From Siphonodentalium dalli (taxonomy: Eukaryota > Mollusca > Scaphopoda > Gadilida > Siphonodentaliidae), in assembly GCA_032622095.1 (NCBI GenBank), contig CP136061.1:118802754-118866753 (forward strand): DNA of 64,000 bases, given 5' to 3'. Of this stretch, positions 35,230 through 47,089 are shown piece after piece. Each line of letters begins with the position of its first letter. Within the stretch, counting starts at the first letter, position 1. The position numbers and the translations under genes were made by a program. The notes under the pieces are model-generated. The model searched no databases and was not told the DNA's origin. It saw only the letters and a list, made by a program, of their open reading frames with translations.

Positions 35230-35423
35230 AACAATCGCCAGTTCTTCAAAGATATTTCTCCCAGTATCGTAGATAGTGGAACCGGGGCCGACTGTAGTAA
35301 ACAGGACGTGATTTGAACCGGGGCCGACTGTGGTAAACAGGACGTGATTTGGCGATTACGCAGTGTGACTCATTCAAGTCTGGTCTGCAGACACCAAGTC
35401 TGCAAATAGTATGTCTGTCATTT

Positions 35424-35501
35424 GCAGAACGAGGTTTAGTGAGGCTATCCCGCACAACGGTCTAGCGTCACCAATTTCACCCTCTGAGGACCTCATTCTG
35501 C
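35424..35501. repeat. Palindromic GCAGAATGAGG repeat, copy 3
   Basis: Left arm shortened (GCAGAACGAGGTTTAGTGAG); the right arm TTCACCCTCTGAGGACCTCA is intact. Confidence 0.75.
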
Positions 35502-35707
35502 TTAAGCCTCATCTTCTAGGAATTATCTATAGTCTCAAATTAACATTGTTGTAGTAACCTTTTTCCCTTCTAGGAAGTTTCTGTATCCCCTAATTTTCAG
35601 AAGATAAAATGCACAATCGAGGTGACTAATGTGTGAACATCAGAAACTTCAACTGGGGATAGGAAATTCCATCTGATCCAAGGTCTCCCATAGCAGTTGA
35701 GGCCAAA

Positions 35708-35803
35708 GCAGAATGAGGTTCCCAGAGGGTGAATTTTGCGGTGCTAGCCTGCCTTATATGGGATAGCGTCACTAAATTCACCCTCTATGGGACCTCATTC
35801 TGC
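35708..35803. repeat. Palindromic GCAGAATGAGG repeat, copy 4
   Basis: GCAGAATGAGGTTCCCAGAG and its inverse TATGGGACCTCATTCTGC. It lies 206 bp from copy 3. Confidence 0.85.
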
Positions 35804-36858
35804 AAATGATAGACACTATTTTAAGACTTGGCAGACACGCGAGGAACAACCCTATTAATGCCGTTGTTTACTCTCTCGAAAATTCCCCCTTTGAGTTATG
35901 ATCCATATATTGATCTGCGGCGATGTTTGGTGTAACCGGAACGAAGGTATTTTTGCCGGAGATTAAGTGATGATCAGTGTGTGTGACACTGCATCGAGAT
36001 AGCCGATTTTCATCTGACGCATGCGTAAATCAAAGGAATCGGGATTACGCGAGTATGATTTCACAGTTGTAGACTGTGTTGGGATCGAAGAACATCAATC
36101 AAGTATGAAGCCACATAATAACGGAAATATAAACGAAAGTCGAAGCCGATTTAATCTTCTCGAGGATTTTTCCAAAACTTAGATACACACACGAATCTAC
36201 AATTACTATACGGAATAATAGTGATATTATTCTTTGTGTTTAAAAACACATGTATCCACGACGCTTGAAACACTTCAGACTGATTTTGTCGCAAAATCTG
36301 TTTTCCGAAGACTATTATAATCCGGTCATGTGGTCACAAATTTGACAATACTAATCAGAATTCCATGGGGTTTGGTATGTAGTTGCATGTTATTTGAGAA
36401 TGCGCAGGTCAGGTTCGAATTTGGTCCTGATCCAATGATTTTTAATGTAGTTATGCCGCAGGTTCAATAAATGGTAACATTTTAGTGAGTTGTCAAAACT
36501 CACTAAAATGTTAACATTTCTTGTATCTGCATCTTCCTAAATATGAACCACATAGCAAGTACCGGTACCATGCCATTATGTTGAATAATGCTCAAATTAT
36601 CATCGGGACATCCCCAGTTTGTTTTCATTTGAAGCAATTTCTGTTCAATGATTTTTTTCAACAAAACAAAAAAAATTCCAAACAAAACCAACTCTCAAAA
36701 CAATTCAGCTGTTATGGGGACGTGGGGTCAGCGACCTTTATTATATAAGTGTTAGTGATCGACAATGATAAAAAACCAGAGTTATGTATTTACCTTCCAA
36801 ACTTAAGAGTACTGTTTGTACAGGTAGTATTGTTTTCTGAAAAGTGCCTATGGTGTAT
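35804..36858. other. No gene; one perfect small palindrome
   Basis: AACATTTTAGTGAGTTGTCA and its inverse form a roughly 16-bp perfect stem at 36477-36513. Otherwise nothing recognised. Confidence 0.6.
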
Positions 36859-37332
36859 TTAAAGGCCCAATTAATTTTCGAACCCCCAGATCACATATAT
36901 AAAATATATGTCATATTATATACCATTTGAAAGAGAAAGCTCCTAAACATTGTATTATCAACTTATTCGGTGTAATAAACTGTTGTTTTTGTTGAGATAC
37001 CGACATGGTGTTCTGTGCTCAAGTTTCTTTATTTTCAATGGAAAGGGAATAACTCTATATCTTAAGATATAGAGTTATATATTCCCATCCCATTGAAAAT
37101 AAATTTTAATTTGAATTCTGTTGCATTCTGGGAGCCATATCGGGGGAAATCTTTCTATGAGTTCAGCTGTTTTATATTTCTCTATGGGCATCTTCTGAGA
37201 CACAGACGTTTCAAATGGTGATTAATTATAGTATTTCAATCATATTTTATGGCATGGATTGTTATTAAAACCGTATATTAAGGCACTATAAAAAAAAATC
37301 GGTGACTCGAAAATTAAATGGGTTATTTTTAA
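36859..37332. mobile_element. TTAA-flanked MITE with central palindrome
   Basis: The ends TTAAAGGCCCAATTAATTTT and AAAATTAAATGGGTTATTTTTAA are inverted relatives. The centre (37027-37106) folds on ATCTTAAGAT with ATAACTCTAT/ATAGAGTTAT and TTTTCAATGG arms. Confidence 0.75.
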
Positions 37333-37420
37333 TCACTATATTCAGCAGCTGTGGTATTATTAATTTCTGCAAAAAACGGCTGCTGCACTATTATTCATCC
37401 TTCACTGTTGTTTGGCAGAC

Positions 37421-37500
37421 GATTTTACTGTCCCACAAGATCATGCCATGAATATATACTAGCCAGAGTAGAGATTCATGGCATGATCTACTACTGTCCC
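37421..37500. repeat. Inverted repeat GATCATGCCATGAAT
   Basis: AGATCATGCCATGAAT (37438-37453) and ATTCATGGCATGATCT (37474-37489) are exact inverses, inside a TACTGTCCCACA direct repeat (37427, 37491). A diverged relative lies near 44408-44445. Confidence 0.75.
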
Positions 37501-37710
37501 ACATACTTCACCATGCAGGAACAATTTACGTGCGGGGGTGCTTATGGGAATGGCGTCCTGGGAATCAACAACCTTTTGTGAGACATAATTGATGATGCAC
37601 GACCATTTCACGTCGTATAGTATAAATGCAGTATTGCAATGCATTCATACCTACGCATAGTGGGTCATACGGACACAAGAACACTTACGATTACGCATCA
37701 CCAATTTTCT

Positions 37711-38230
37711 TTAAAGGGGACTGTACCCTAAACCCGGCCATTTGTGGGACCATCTTCTTTAGGATAGGATAATTTTATTTACAATAAACACATGGAAAGT
37801 ACAATTACAAATAAATACAATATTAATAGACTATATATCACCTCTGAATGTGGTGACAGATTATATGATGAAGATGGCCGAATTAATTTGATTGTTTTAA
37901 ATTAATTTGATTGCCTCTTTTATACTCAACATAATATATGCAACAAATAATGAGTTTGAGCCATTGCTGAGTGCAAAATACACTATCGTGCTCAAAGAAC
38001 GACGCAAACAACATGGTAATTATAATGATAATGAATTAATTTAATTTAATTTAATGGAGATATAAATTCATTTCCATTATAATTACCATGTTGTTTTCAT
38101 CGTTCATATTGCACGTGTGTGTATTTTGCATGTCATGGCTCAAACTCATTCATTTGTTGCATCTATTCTGTTGATTATAAAAGGAGTTGGTATCATAAAT
38201 GGCCGGATTTAGTATACAGTACCCCTTTAA
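37711..38230. mobile_element. TTAA-flanked MITE, GGGGACTGTACCC family, copy 1
   Basis: TTAAAGGGGACTGTACCCTA and TATACAGTACCCCTTTAA at the ends; inner inverse blocks AACAACATGGTAATTATAAT and CCATTATAATTACCATG. Confidence 0.88.
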
Positions 38231-39604
38231 CGTACGTGGAATCGTTCGTAATAGCCCTTGAACTTCAGCTACTTTAGTTCAAAAGGAGTAGTGTTTGAAT
38301 TGAAATTTTATTTTACGCCTTATAAACAAAACATCCAAATTCAAATTTAAGATTAATCACGAATTCCCTTACAACACAAACTTATCATTGAAGACTTGGG
38401 TTGTTGATAGCATGCACGTCATATGGAAAACTTGATTGTACCCACATTGTACAACCTATGTTTCGGATTTCCCTGCATCCTCAGAATTGGCCCAAAAGAT
38501 ATAAGACAAACTATAGGGGCTCTTAGCTCTTAAATTTATTAAGCTAACACCAAGCTTATGGGATAGGAGCACAAGTTAAAAAAAACTGACAGTCACAGAA
38601 TATTACAAAATTAAGGGCAATACAGAAGATGACAAACATAAAAAATACAAACTGAACAAATAACCATGGAAACAAACCGTCTTCTCAGTTCTGTTAGGAA
38701 CTCTTTCAGAAGAAACACGCTTTTGCTTATGGAGCTTTCCTCACATATATCAATTAGAGGCAGATTAATTAGTTTTTACCGTGCTGCTGATAAGCAATAA
38801 TACACCCGGGATCACACCTTCTGTATGTCTTCAATTGAGAAATATATGACGACTGACAAGCAAAATGAAACACTGTGTGTTATAATCATGTATGAATTTC
38901 CAACATTAATCTACAAATCATTGCAACATTTCAATTATGATTTGACAACTATAAAGTTGTTTTAAAGTAGACAATTTAAATCTGAAAATATGCGCAGATA
39001 TAAAAATTAGTGTGAACTAAGAATTCTCCATGCAGCAAGCGACCATCTCAGTCGCTGATTGGTAGAAACTATTTGCTAATAAGCTGTGGAAAGGTCCATT
39101 GTTGACAGCATGGTGATGGAATTTCAGTTTAAGCGGTTGTATTGCCATCATATTTTGACACTCCATCGATTTATCGATACTGCTAATGATCCACGAGTTC
39201 TGTAAATAAATGCCATATGAATCCACCTATATTCCCCACGAGTCTGATGGTACAGTTCCATTTGTACATGTTGATACTAAAGAACGGATCCCTCCGAACT
39301 GACCGCTGTGGTGTACATTCTTCTCGCATCCATCTTGTTTGCAGTTCGTGCCCACGTTGTGTTATTTGACCACACATTAAAGCAATTATGTGGAACGGCA
39401 CGTGTTACCATGTTATCCGATTAGATAGATAACATGAACATTACCCCTTATCGACCGATATGCACGAACAGGAAATCGATCATACAAACTATTGAGGTCA
39501 AAATTCCATTAATACTTCTTAAAATCTACGGATTAACGGGTAATCGATCGTCATTCCAATATTTTGTTTTGCTATGTTCAGTATAATATTCGAGAGGTTT
39601 ACAT
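38231..39604. other. No gene or repeat recognised
   Basis: AT-rich, with a few short minus-strand ORFs (39017-39401). Confidence 0.45.
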
Positions 39605-40026
39605 TTAACTCGTTGATGACTGGAGCTTCCTGAAATTTTGCAAAAACCCTGTGCCAATGCATTCTCTTATATATGCTAGTCGACCATATGTCGCCTCGTA
39701 TATATAAGAGAATGCAGTGGCCTAAGAAAGTTTATATTATTTTTTATATTCGTTAAAGAATGTATGAAAAAATTAAACAAATTAACAGCTGAACAAAATG
39801 ATAAAAACAATTTAAGAATGTAAGAAATAATGATAAAAAATGAGAAAGAATGTAAGAAAAAATGATAAAAAAAAATGATAAAAATTGTTAAAGAATGTAA
39901 AAAAAAAATGCATTCTCGTATATATGCGAGGCGACCTATATATGGTCGACTCGCATATATAAGAGAATGCATTGGCACAGGGTCTTTAATGTTGTACCAG
40001 CGCAGCTCCCGTCATGAAATGGTTAA
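39605..40026. mobile_element. Type B foldback MITE, full length with TTAA ends
   Basis: TTAACTCGTTGATGACTGGA at the left and CCCGTCATGAAATGGTTAA at the right. Two hairpins (39655-39721 region and 39909-39975) are separated by an A-rich spacer of AAAGAATGTAAGAAAAAATG repeats. Confidence 0.88.
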
Positions 40027-40321
40027 CAACGTCAATCTTGGCCCGCCGGGGAACAGCAAACTATTATAATAGCATTCTATATCTGGGCAGCAGTAAAACA
40101 TGACAACGGTAGCAAACCAATATTCTGATGAATACCAGAGTTACTTGACAATGTGTCATGCAGTTAGTTATCTAGTCATGCAGTTAGTTATCGACATTAC
40201 ACCTCTGTGTAATCGTATCTCAATCAGTCTCAAATGCACATAATTTATAGTTTTTATATTCGTTGGTCATTTATATAGTTTGGATACACCGTTCCGATAT
40301 TTCTCATATTGTTTTCATATA

Positions 40322-40528
40322 CAGTAATGCCCTAAATAATCGACTCCTTAACCACAGCAGAATTATGGGTAACTTTTCAGGATTTAGTCGGAAATATGGC
40401 TTGTTGCCATTCTTCGGAAAGCTCTCACTAGTCGGAAATATGGCTTGTTGCCGTATTTCCGACTAACTCCTGAAAAGTTACACATAATTCTACTGTAGTT
40501 AAGGAGTCGATTATTTAGGGCATTACTG
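40322..40528. mobile_element. 207-bp palindromic MITE with TA target duplication
   Basis: CAGTAATGCCCTAAATAATC and its inverse lie at the ends, with TA on both sides. Arms stay paired for about 65 bp (ATCGACTCCTTAAC, TTTTCAGGA, GTCGGAAATA), and the middle repeats ATATGGCTTGTTGCC directly. Mariner-like by TA and CAGT termini. Confidence 0.9.
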
Positions 40529-40559
40529 TATCTAAATGTTATCCTATTTCACGTTGTCG

Positions 40560-40645
40560 TGTACTATTTGAATTACATTTCATAAAGGGCGACAGGAAGA
40601 CGGCCCATTTGGCCATGCCGCTCCTGTACAATATAATCATATTAA
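40560..40645 (+). repeat. LINE 3'-tail-like fragment
   Basis: CATAAAGGGCGACAGGAAGA and the following CGGCC...CCTGT(A/G)CAATA segment match the 3' region near 63862-63911. It abuts the left end of a tandem-repeat element beginning about 40649. Confidence 0.45.
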
Positions 40646-40648
40646 TTT

Positions 40649-41535
40649 TTATACGCCCTTTTGAAAAAAAGGCCGTATTATAGTATTGGTCTGTCCGTCC
40701 GGGCGTCCGTCCGTTAACCTGTTGTCCGGATGATAACTTTAGTTAGAGTGAACCAAAATTAGTAAAATTTGGTATGTGGGTTTATTAGCCGAAACGTAAG
40801 TTCAAGTTCGAATTTGGGTTCCGCCCGCCAATTTTCACCGGAGTTATGCCCCTTATTTAACGTTTTTTTACTTAGAAAATCCTTGAAATTTGTTGTCCGG
40901 GTGATAACTTTAGTATAGTTTATCGGAATGAATTTTTGGCAGAGTTATGCCCATTTTTCGACTCAGAAAATTCAGTTTTTCTTATGTTTTTTGGTTTCCG
41001 GATGATAACTCGATTTTGGAATGTTTATACGCAAAACCCGTTTTTTTGTGGATTACATATATCAAAATACAGTTCAAGTCCGAATTTCGTTTTAATCCGA
41101 TAATTTTTGCGAGAGTTATGGCCCCTTTTTTGACGTAATTTGACTTAGAAAATCCCTGAAATTTGTTGTCCGGATGATAACTTTAGTTAGAGTGAACCGA
41201 TTTCATTCAAATTTGGTATGTGGGTTTATTAGGAGAAAAGACAGCTCAAGTTCGAATTTGGGTTCCGTCCGCCAATTTTCACCGGAGTTATGCCCCTTAT
41301 TTGACGTAATTTGACTTAGAAAATCCCTGAAATTTGTTGTCCGGATGATAACTTTACTAGAGCTTATCGGATTCAATGATAATTGGGTATATTACTTTCT
41401 CCCACCAAAACACAGGTCAAGTTCAAATTTGAGTTCCGTCCGCCAATTTTTACCAGAGTTATGCCCCTTTTTTTTACCAGTTTCCGCCGACCCAAGAGAG
41501 GGCGTATATTGCACGCCCGGCGTAGCTCTTGTTTG
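40649..41535 (+). mobile_element. Element with central tandem repeats, units about 170 bp
   Basis: Left TATACGCCCTTTTGAAAAA and right AGAGAGGGCGTATA are short inverted ends. A CCGTCCGGGCGTCCGTCCGT head is followed by about five units, each with GTTGTCCGGATGATAACTTT, CAAGTTCGAATTTGGGTTCC and GAGTTATGCCCCTT, at about 40718, 40893, 40991, 41164 and 41336. Closely similar architecture to 8551-9330. ORFs inside are repeat translations. Confidence 0.85.
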
Positions 41536-41545
41536 AATATTTCAT

Positions 41546-42046
41546 TGTCAGAATATGTTTGTACAAATAAACAGTCAATAAAAAGCAATCAATCTTTGAA
41601 ATTGTACCAGCTGCATGTTATGAACTAAAACACCCCGTGAGGGAGGAAAATCTGGTTCCCGAGCGCCACATTAAACTGATACATCAAACTGAAAAACATC
41701 GATAGAACACACATTAGTCATTTTGTTTACAAAGCCAATCAATAACGCAAAAATTCCAACAATATGGAAATTAAGTAACCGTCACGCGGATATTTAAAAC
41801 ACAATATAACACAGCCGACGATAAAAATGATCGTACTAATTACCGTGTTTAACCAACTAAAATGTTCCATTGAAACAAGATAAGTGTTCTTTTCACCGAG
41901 GACAAGCAATGAAATTACAATGCAAATTCACGCACTGGCAAATTAGGTCTGCAGTTGTGCAGGTAATTCCTCGTGGAGCGGGCGGGGAGGGGGGGGGGGG
42001 GCTGCGATATGCAATTATATGAACAACACACACACACTACTAATTT
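41546..42046. other. No gene; a G-run only
   Basis: A 13-G run at 41989-42001 and ACACACACAC near 42027, adjoining the LINE tail. Confidence 0.5.
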
Positions 42047-42867
42047 GTTGTTGTTGTTGTTGTTGGCTTCGTAATTATAAGTAGCTGATTAATGTCTCTA
42101 GTGCTGTAATTGCCGGTGCTATATTCTCTAGGTGCCATTATCTGTATGTGTGTCGTCATCAATCTGGCGAAGGAGAGTTATATACATATATACTATAATG
42201 GTTTAGCCACTGATGCCTGATGTTCTCACAAAGTTGTCAACTTGTTTATGTCTAAGAAGTTCTGTATATGTTGACAGTCCTTCACACTGTCCGAGGAGAA
42301 GTTTCAATGTTATGCCGCTGCCATTTATGGAATTCTGAGGTTGCGAACTTTTCCTGAGAGAAAAAAAAACAGTATGTCCCTATACCCTTGGTTTAAGCTG
42401 CAGTTGATAATGTAATGCTGTATAGTTCCTTGTTCACCACAAGAGCATTTTGGTGTGGCCACACGATTCATTTTGAACATTTGCTCATTTAGGAGGGTGT
42501 GACCTAACTTGAGACGGTTAACTTTCACACCAGTGGCTCTGTCAGAGAATGGGAATTTGATAGGTTTCATACCAGTTATGGGAAATCATTCTTGAGTGTG
42601 CTTGGAAGTTTTACATAGGTCCCATGAGGTTTGCCACTTAGATTTTATAGAGTATTTTATTGCATTCTTGTGGTATTTGAAAGAGTTCAGATTAGAATGG
42701 TCTGCGAAAGAAGCTTGCGTGACAATAGAAGCTGCTTCTTTTGCTGCGTTGTCTTCCAACTCATTACCCGTAATGTTCGAATGTCCTCTCGTCCATATCA
42801 GAACAACCATGGATCCCGAATCGAAGACCCCTGGCAGGAAATGCTTCTATCAATTGATATTGATTAT
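42047..42867 (-). pseudogene. 3' end of an RNase H-bearing LINE (I/Nimb-like)
   Basis: On the minus strand, from about 42810, the frame gives the end of an RNase H domain (WTRGHSNITGNELEDNAAKE). One in-frame TGA follows at 42588-42586, then the C-terminal region VNRLKLGHTLLNEQMFK with a C-x-C..H..C motif (KCSCGEQGTIQHYIINC). The frame then shifts at a T-run (minus strand; A-run at about 42361-42369) and continues through LLLGQCEGLSTYTELLRHKQ to TAA at 42205-42203. A (CAA)n tail (plus-strand TTG repeat about 42047-42064) closes the 3' UTR. Known: an RNase H domain followed by this Cys-His tail is typical of I, Nimb and Ingi-group LINEs. The endonuclease and reverse transcriptase are missing, so it is 5'-truncated. 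Confidence 0.82.
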
Positions 42868-43284
42868 ATTTTAAATATTTTCTAATCTAAAAACGTGTGG
42901 TTGTTTAGCTAACGAACAATAATGGTTACTATTAACACAGACCCGAAATTTTATTGTGTAACTTTGTCACAAATAAACGTTAATTGTCGCTTATCACTAG
43001 GTAATAAAACAAGACAAACAATCAATCTTGAACATTTGACGTTCGGAGCATAGCTACGGGAATACCCTGATGATCTATATCGCTATATGGTATCGCCTGA
43101 ATGGTCTGTTCTAAAAATAGAATAAAGTGTCCGAATTAATCATCTCATTTTATAATAAAATATTCGAAATAAAATTAATATTAATTGACAGAAGCGTTTC
43201 CAGACATGGGTCTTCAATTCATATTTATTATTTTATATCCACGAAACTTTTTCAAAAATTGTTATATGAAGAGATAATCCGTCT
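42868..43284. other. No gene or repeat recognised
   Basis: AT-rich sequence between the LINE tail and a MITE. Confidence 0.45.
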
Positions 43285-43744
43285 TTAAGGGTACTCAATC
43301 CGAATTAACGCGCCTAAATTACTATTTCTTTGGCTTCGGGGTTCTAAAATATTTGATTCGAGTCGAGGAACCCACCCTTCAAAGCTCAGAGTGATCAGAT
43401 ATCGATTTTTGAAGTTAGTTATTTCTCGAGATGTGCAATTAAATGCGGCCCAGAAACACGTGGTCAAACGGATGGTCTCGGACAAAATTGCAGATGAAGA
43501 TGGATAACTCTAAAATCAAGTGATAATACGGCCACATTTCGTGATAGTTAAGTGACAGTGCGGCCATATTTTGATGAACGAAATGTTGATAAATAACCAG
43601 TTTCGGGAAATATGATACCATAGCTTATAGTGGTTAGCATTATTTTATTGCAATAAATCGATTCTGATAACTAAAGCGTATTTTGTAGAAATGTTGTTGT
43701 TTCTTGATGCTATGGGGCCGTCTGATCGGATTGAGTACCTTTAA
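43285..43744 (-). mobile_element. TTAA-flanked MITE, GGTACTCAATCCG family, copy 3
   Basis: TTAAGGGTACTCAATCCGAA at the left, CGGATTGAGTACCTTTAA at the right. Opposite orientation to 30678-31105 by internal order (TTGAAGTTAGT..., ATCGATTCTGATAACTAAAG). Confidence 0.88.
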
Positions 43745-43746
43745 TC

Positions 43747-43881
43747 ATGTATCGTATCGTGACGAAGTGTATCATTACAGTCCTATTTCTGACTATGGTT
43801 TTCTTGTCTGAGGATCATTCGGGGCTTCTACGAAGGCGGAGGAAATTTGTACTCAATTGCTGGAAGTGTGATGCCCAATGA
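43747..43881 (+). CDS. Short ORF with signal-peptide-like N-terminus and tetrabasic site
   Basis: Seen: ATG at 43747 and TGA at 43879-43881, 44 codons. Residues 1-21 have a basic start and a hydrophobic core (CIITVLFLTMVFLS), the form of a secretory signal. A short spacer then leads to LLRRRRK at residues 27-33, followed by FVLNCWKCDAQ. Inference: a small secreted peptide precursor whose product after the basic site would carry a CxxC ring, or the first exon of a longer secreted protein, since LNCWKC also resembles the start of a Ly6-type domain. The ATG lies two bases after the right TTAA of a MITE (43285-43744), so a transposon would sit directly in front of the start. Short hydrophobic ORFs also arise by chance. 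Confidence 0.25.
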   Translation: MYRIVTKCIITVLFLTMVFLSEDHSGLLRRRRKFVLNCWKCDAQ

Positions 43882-44665
43882 AGCGTTCATACATTATATT
43901 GAGTTGGTGACCGTGAAATAGTTCATCATCGGCAAATCGAAATCCAGTATACGCTGTAAGTAACGTAAGAAGTTTATCTTGATTAGATATCGATTTCGAA
44001 GACTCCCAATCAAAATGTATACGTTAGCGACATTAAAGGCAATAACACAAGCGACATTTGAACACACATCCGAACACGGATATCTAATCGATATGACATT
44101 ATATAGATGTCATCTTCCGGTATGTGAAGATGTTCATCTGTATAGAATCCATTTCATATAGAAACGTATAATATATACGGATGTAGATGAGATAAGATAC
44201 ACGGTTTAACAACACAATACACTCACGCGGGGCTGATGTCATTGTGCTATGTAACATACTCTCAGCGCGTAATCTATCGGCGGACGGAACAATATATAAC
44301 AAGTTAAGAGTTTAGATAATTTGGTAACTTATATTCATCGGTTATTTTATTTCCTTTTTTCTCTAAAAAAAATACAGGACCATGTTATCATTTCGCCCAT
44401 TTGATTACAGCATGTCATGAATCTATACTCTGGCTACGGACGTGGATATCATGACGTACATTATGTAAGACGATCTGGTAATTTTTTTAAGAAGAGACAA
44501 AAACTTATTTATTTTAAATGTTTTGTTTATAATTTTTAACGAATGTCTGAAGAGACAAAAACACACCTTTTGAGAATATATAACTTGATCCTTATCCATA
44601 TCCCAAATATGCTGCGAGTAATAACGCATTTTTTTTTTAAAGACATATTATGTACTTGTTCGGGT
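43882..44665. other. No gene recognised
   Basis: A diverged relative of the 37421 inverted repeat (GCATGTCATGAATCTATACT) lies near 44411. Short ORFs only. Confidence 0.45.
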
Positions 44666-44990
44666 GCGTGAAACTGATAAGTTAGTATTCAGGTGTTATG
44701 CCAACTGGGGGAATGTAGCATTCTACTAACATCGCCGAAAATCTCATGAAAATCGACCGTAACACCCCATAGAAAACATCGTCTGAAATATGCTCAAATG
44801 TAAATATTTACTACTCGATTCGGGACGTATCTATCGGCGATAAACTAACAAAAACGATTTCGCCATCGAATATATAAGAATGACGGTGTGTGTTGTGAAT
44901 TGATATAATATTTGTAAAACAACTACTTTGAACAAGATTATTCTCCATTTCTATTCGACCACCATACCGGAGTGTTTCACATCACTTTAA
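44666..44990 (+). repeat. Dispersed repeat, copy 2
   Basis: Matches 10165-10514 from GCGTGAAACTGATAAGTTAG to GAGTGTTTCACATCACTTTAA. Its last TTAA is the insertion site of the next element. Confidence 0.85.
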
Positions 44991-45375
44991 CCCTTTACCC
45001 ACAGAAGGGCCCTGTGACAATGCATTCTCTTATATATGCGAGTCGACCATAGGTCGCCTCGCATATATAAGAGAATGCATTGGCTTAACAAATTAAAAAT
45101 TATAAAATTGTTAAAGAATGTAAGAAAAAATGGTAAAAAGTGTTAAAAAAAGATTTTTTTTAGGCCAATGCATTCTCTTATATATGCGAGGCGACCTATG
45201 GTCGACTCGCATATATAAGAGAATGCATTGGCACATGGCATAACTGTAACTATCACAATGTGGTCAAGGAGCCGGTTCCAATGATATCCATATTTGTATG
45301 ATTCTATTGAGACAGTCCGAAGATATTTTAGGCTGTTGAAGCTTTATTTGGCCGGTTTGTTGGGTAAAGGGTTAA
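44987..45375 (+). mobile_element. Type A foldback MITE, full length with TTAA ends
   Basis: TTAACCCTTTACCCACAGAA at the left, TTTGTTGGGTAAAGGGTTAA at the right. Mirror orientation of 34831-35229, with the same paired hairpins and long arm (GTCAAGGAGCCGGTTCCAAT). Confidence 0.92.
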
Positions 45376-45471
45376 GGGTTTTTGCCAGCGCTATTTCGTT
45401 GCATTTGTGGTCAACATAAGAGTTCACGCTTTAGAACCAAAAGGACCCGTCTCTCTATTTATTATTCGTAT

Positions 45472-46445
45472 ACTAGTAGTCCCCAAAAGATATCAAATAT
45501 GTATGGAATATATACGAGCGTATAATGTTTTATATGATAGAACCGCGTGGACGAGTAGAATGTTGCCGTCTACACGAACGTTGCTGATTAAAGTTGTCGC
45601 TATAGACATTTGCTGTGGAAATTCTTTTAGAGGTTCTGAGAAATGGTGGTGGTAAATTGTGTAGGCTACCAGCACTTTAAGATACAGGTTGTCCAGATTT
45701 CAGCATGCTTCTATAAACTGCATTCCCCAAGACAACACTTATGACAAAAAACTATGTCTCTCTGCGATTGTCTCCCCATGCATTCTTAATTACGTTTTGT
45801 CCTCAAGATATCATATGTGTAGGGTATATATACGAGCTATCGATATTTGATGTGGAAATTCTTTTTGAGGTTCTAAGTACATGTAATTGTGGATGTAGTT
45901 GTGAATCGGGCGTGTACTGACTCCATATGATCCGTTCCGATTCAGACGTGTGCAGGCTACAAGCACTTTAAGACACAGGTTTTCTAGACTTCAGCATACT
46001 TCTAAACTGTATATTCCCCCAAGACAACACTTACATGTATGACAGAAAACTATGTCTCTCTGTGATTGTCTCCCCATTCTTAATTACTGGTATAGTCCCC
46101 CAAGATATCAATTGTGTATAGGGTATACGAGCATATCAAGTTTTATACGATATAACCGTTGACGAATAAAATTTTGCCGATACGACAGAAAACTGAGTCT
46201 CTCTACGATGTCTCCCTATATTCTCACTTGTATAGTCCCACGAGATATTAAATGTGTAGGGTATACGAGCGTATAATGTTTTATACGATAAAACCCTGGA
46301 ACAGTGGACGAACAGAATAGAATGTTTCCGTCTACGGGCCGTTGGTAATTAAAGTTGTCGCCATCGATATTTGATGTGGAAATTTTTTAGAGATTCTGAG
46401 AAATTGTGGAGGTAATTGTGTATCGGGTGTGTAATGACTCGACAA
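45472..46445 (+). repeat. Imperfect tandem repeats, 140-320 bp
   Basis: AAGATATCA.AT.TGTA.GG and TATACGAGCGTATAATGTTT recur near 45488, 45806, 46102 and 46241, with GAATGTTGCCGTCTAC, TTGATGTGGAAATTCTTTT and CTATGTCTCTCTGCGATTGT blocks between. Confidence 0.75.
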
Positions 46446-47089
46446 GTGTCATCGTTATCGCATTCTAACATAAAATGACTCGTGAACTTCCACTCATTGC
46501 CCCGCGTAATGACAAGAGGTCTCCAATCGATCTCTCTTCACATTCGAGGCTATGCTGTAATTTCATTTCACTGACGCGACATCAAGCGGTCATTACGATT
46601 CGATTTATCGAGTCGATGCGACATTGTGGTATAGAGCTAGGAATGTCAATGTGATCCAGTACTCCACCGCTAGTTGAGTGGCCCTGATAATTTGTCATGA
46701 TGTTGGTATGCCAAAATTGACGATGATAAGAAAAATACCGTTATATATTGTACAGTTATCATTTTCGCGATGTTTGGCTAATCCAATCGATTTGAGAAAA
46801 AGACAGTATCGGCATAAAACATTCAAGAACATATATCTTTGATTACCGCTGCGCTGGTGTAATCGTCTAGATTGTGGTTGGTTTGCAATAACCAGAAAAG
46901 CCATTTATTTTACATTATATATGTTTTTGAATATCCTATATACACATACATGTAATGGATTTTCTTCGATTCGTTCCGATCAGCCAAATACCGCGAAAAT
47001 GACAAATTTATGGAAATAGAACGATCCTTTTTCTTACCATTATAATTTATGTTGTACCAGCATCATGACAGTTCAGTTATACACCATCA
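46446..47089. other. No gene or repeat recognised
   Basis: A minus-strand ORF at 46695-46904 lacks family features. Confidence 0.4.
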
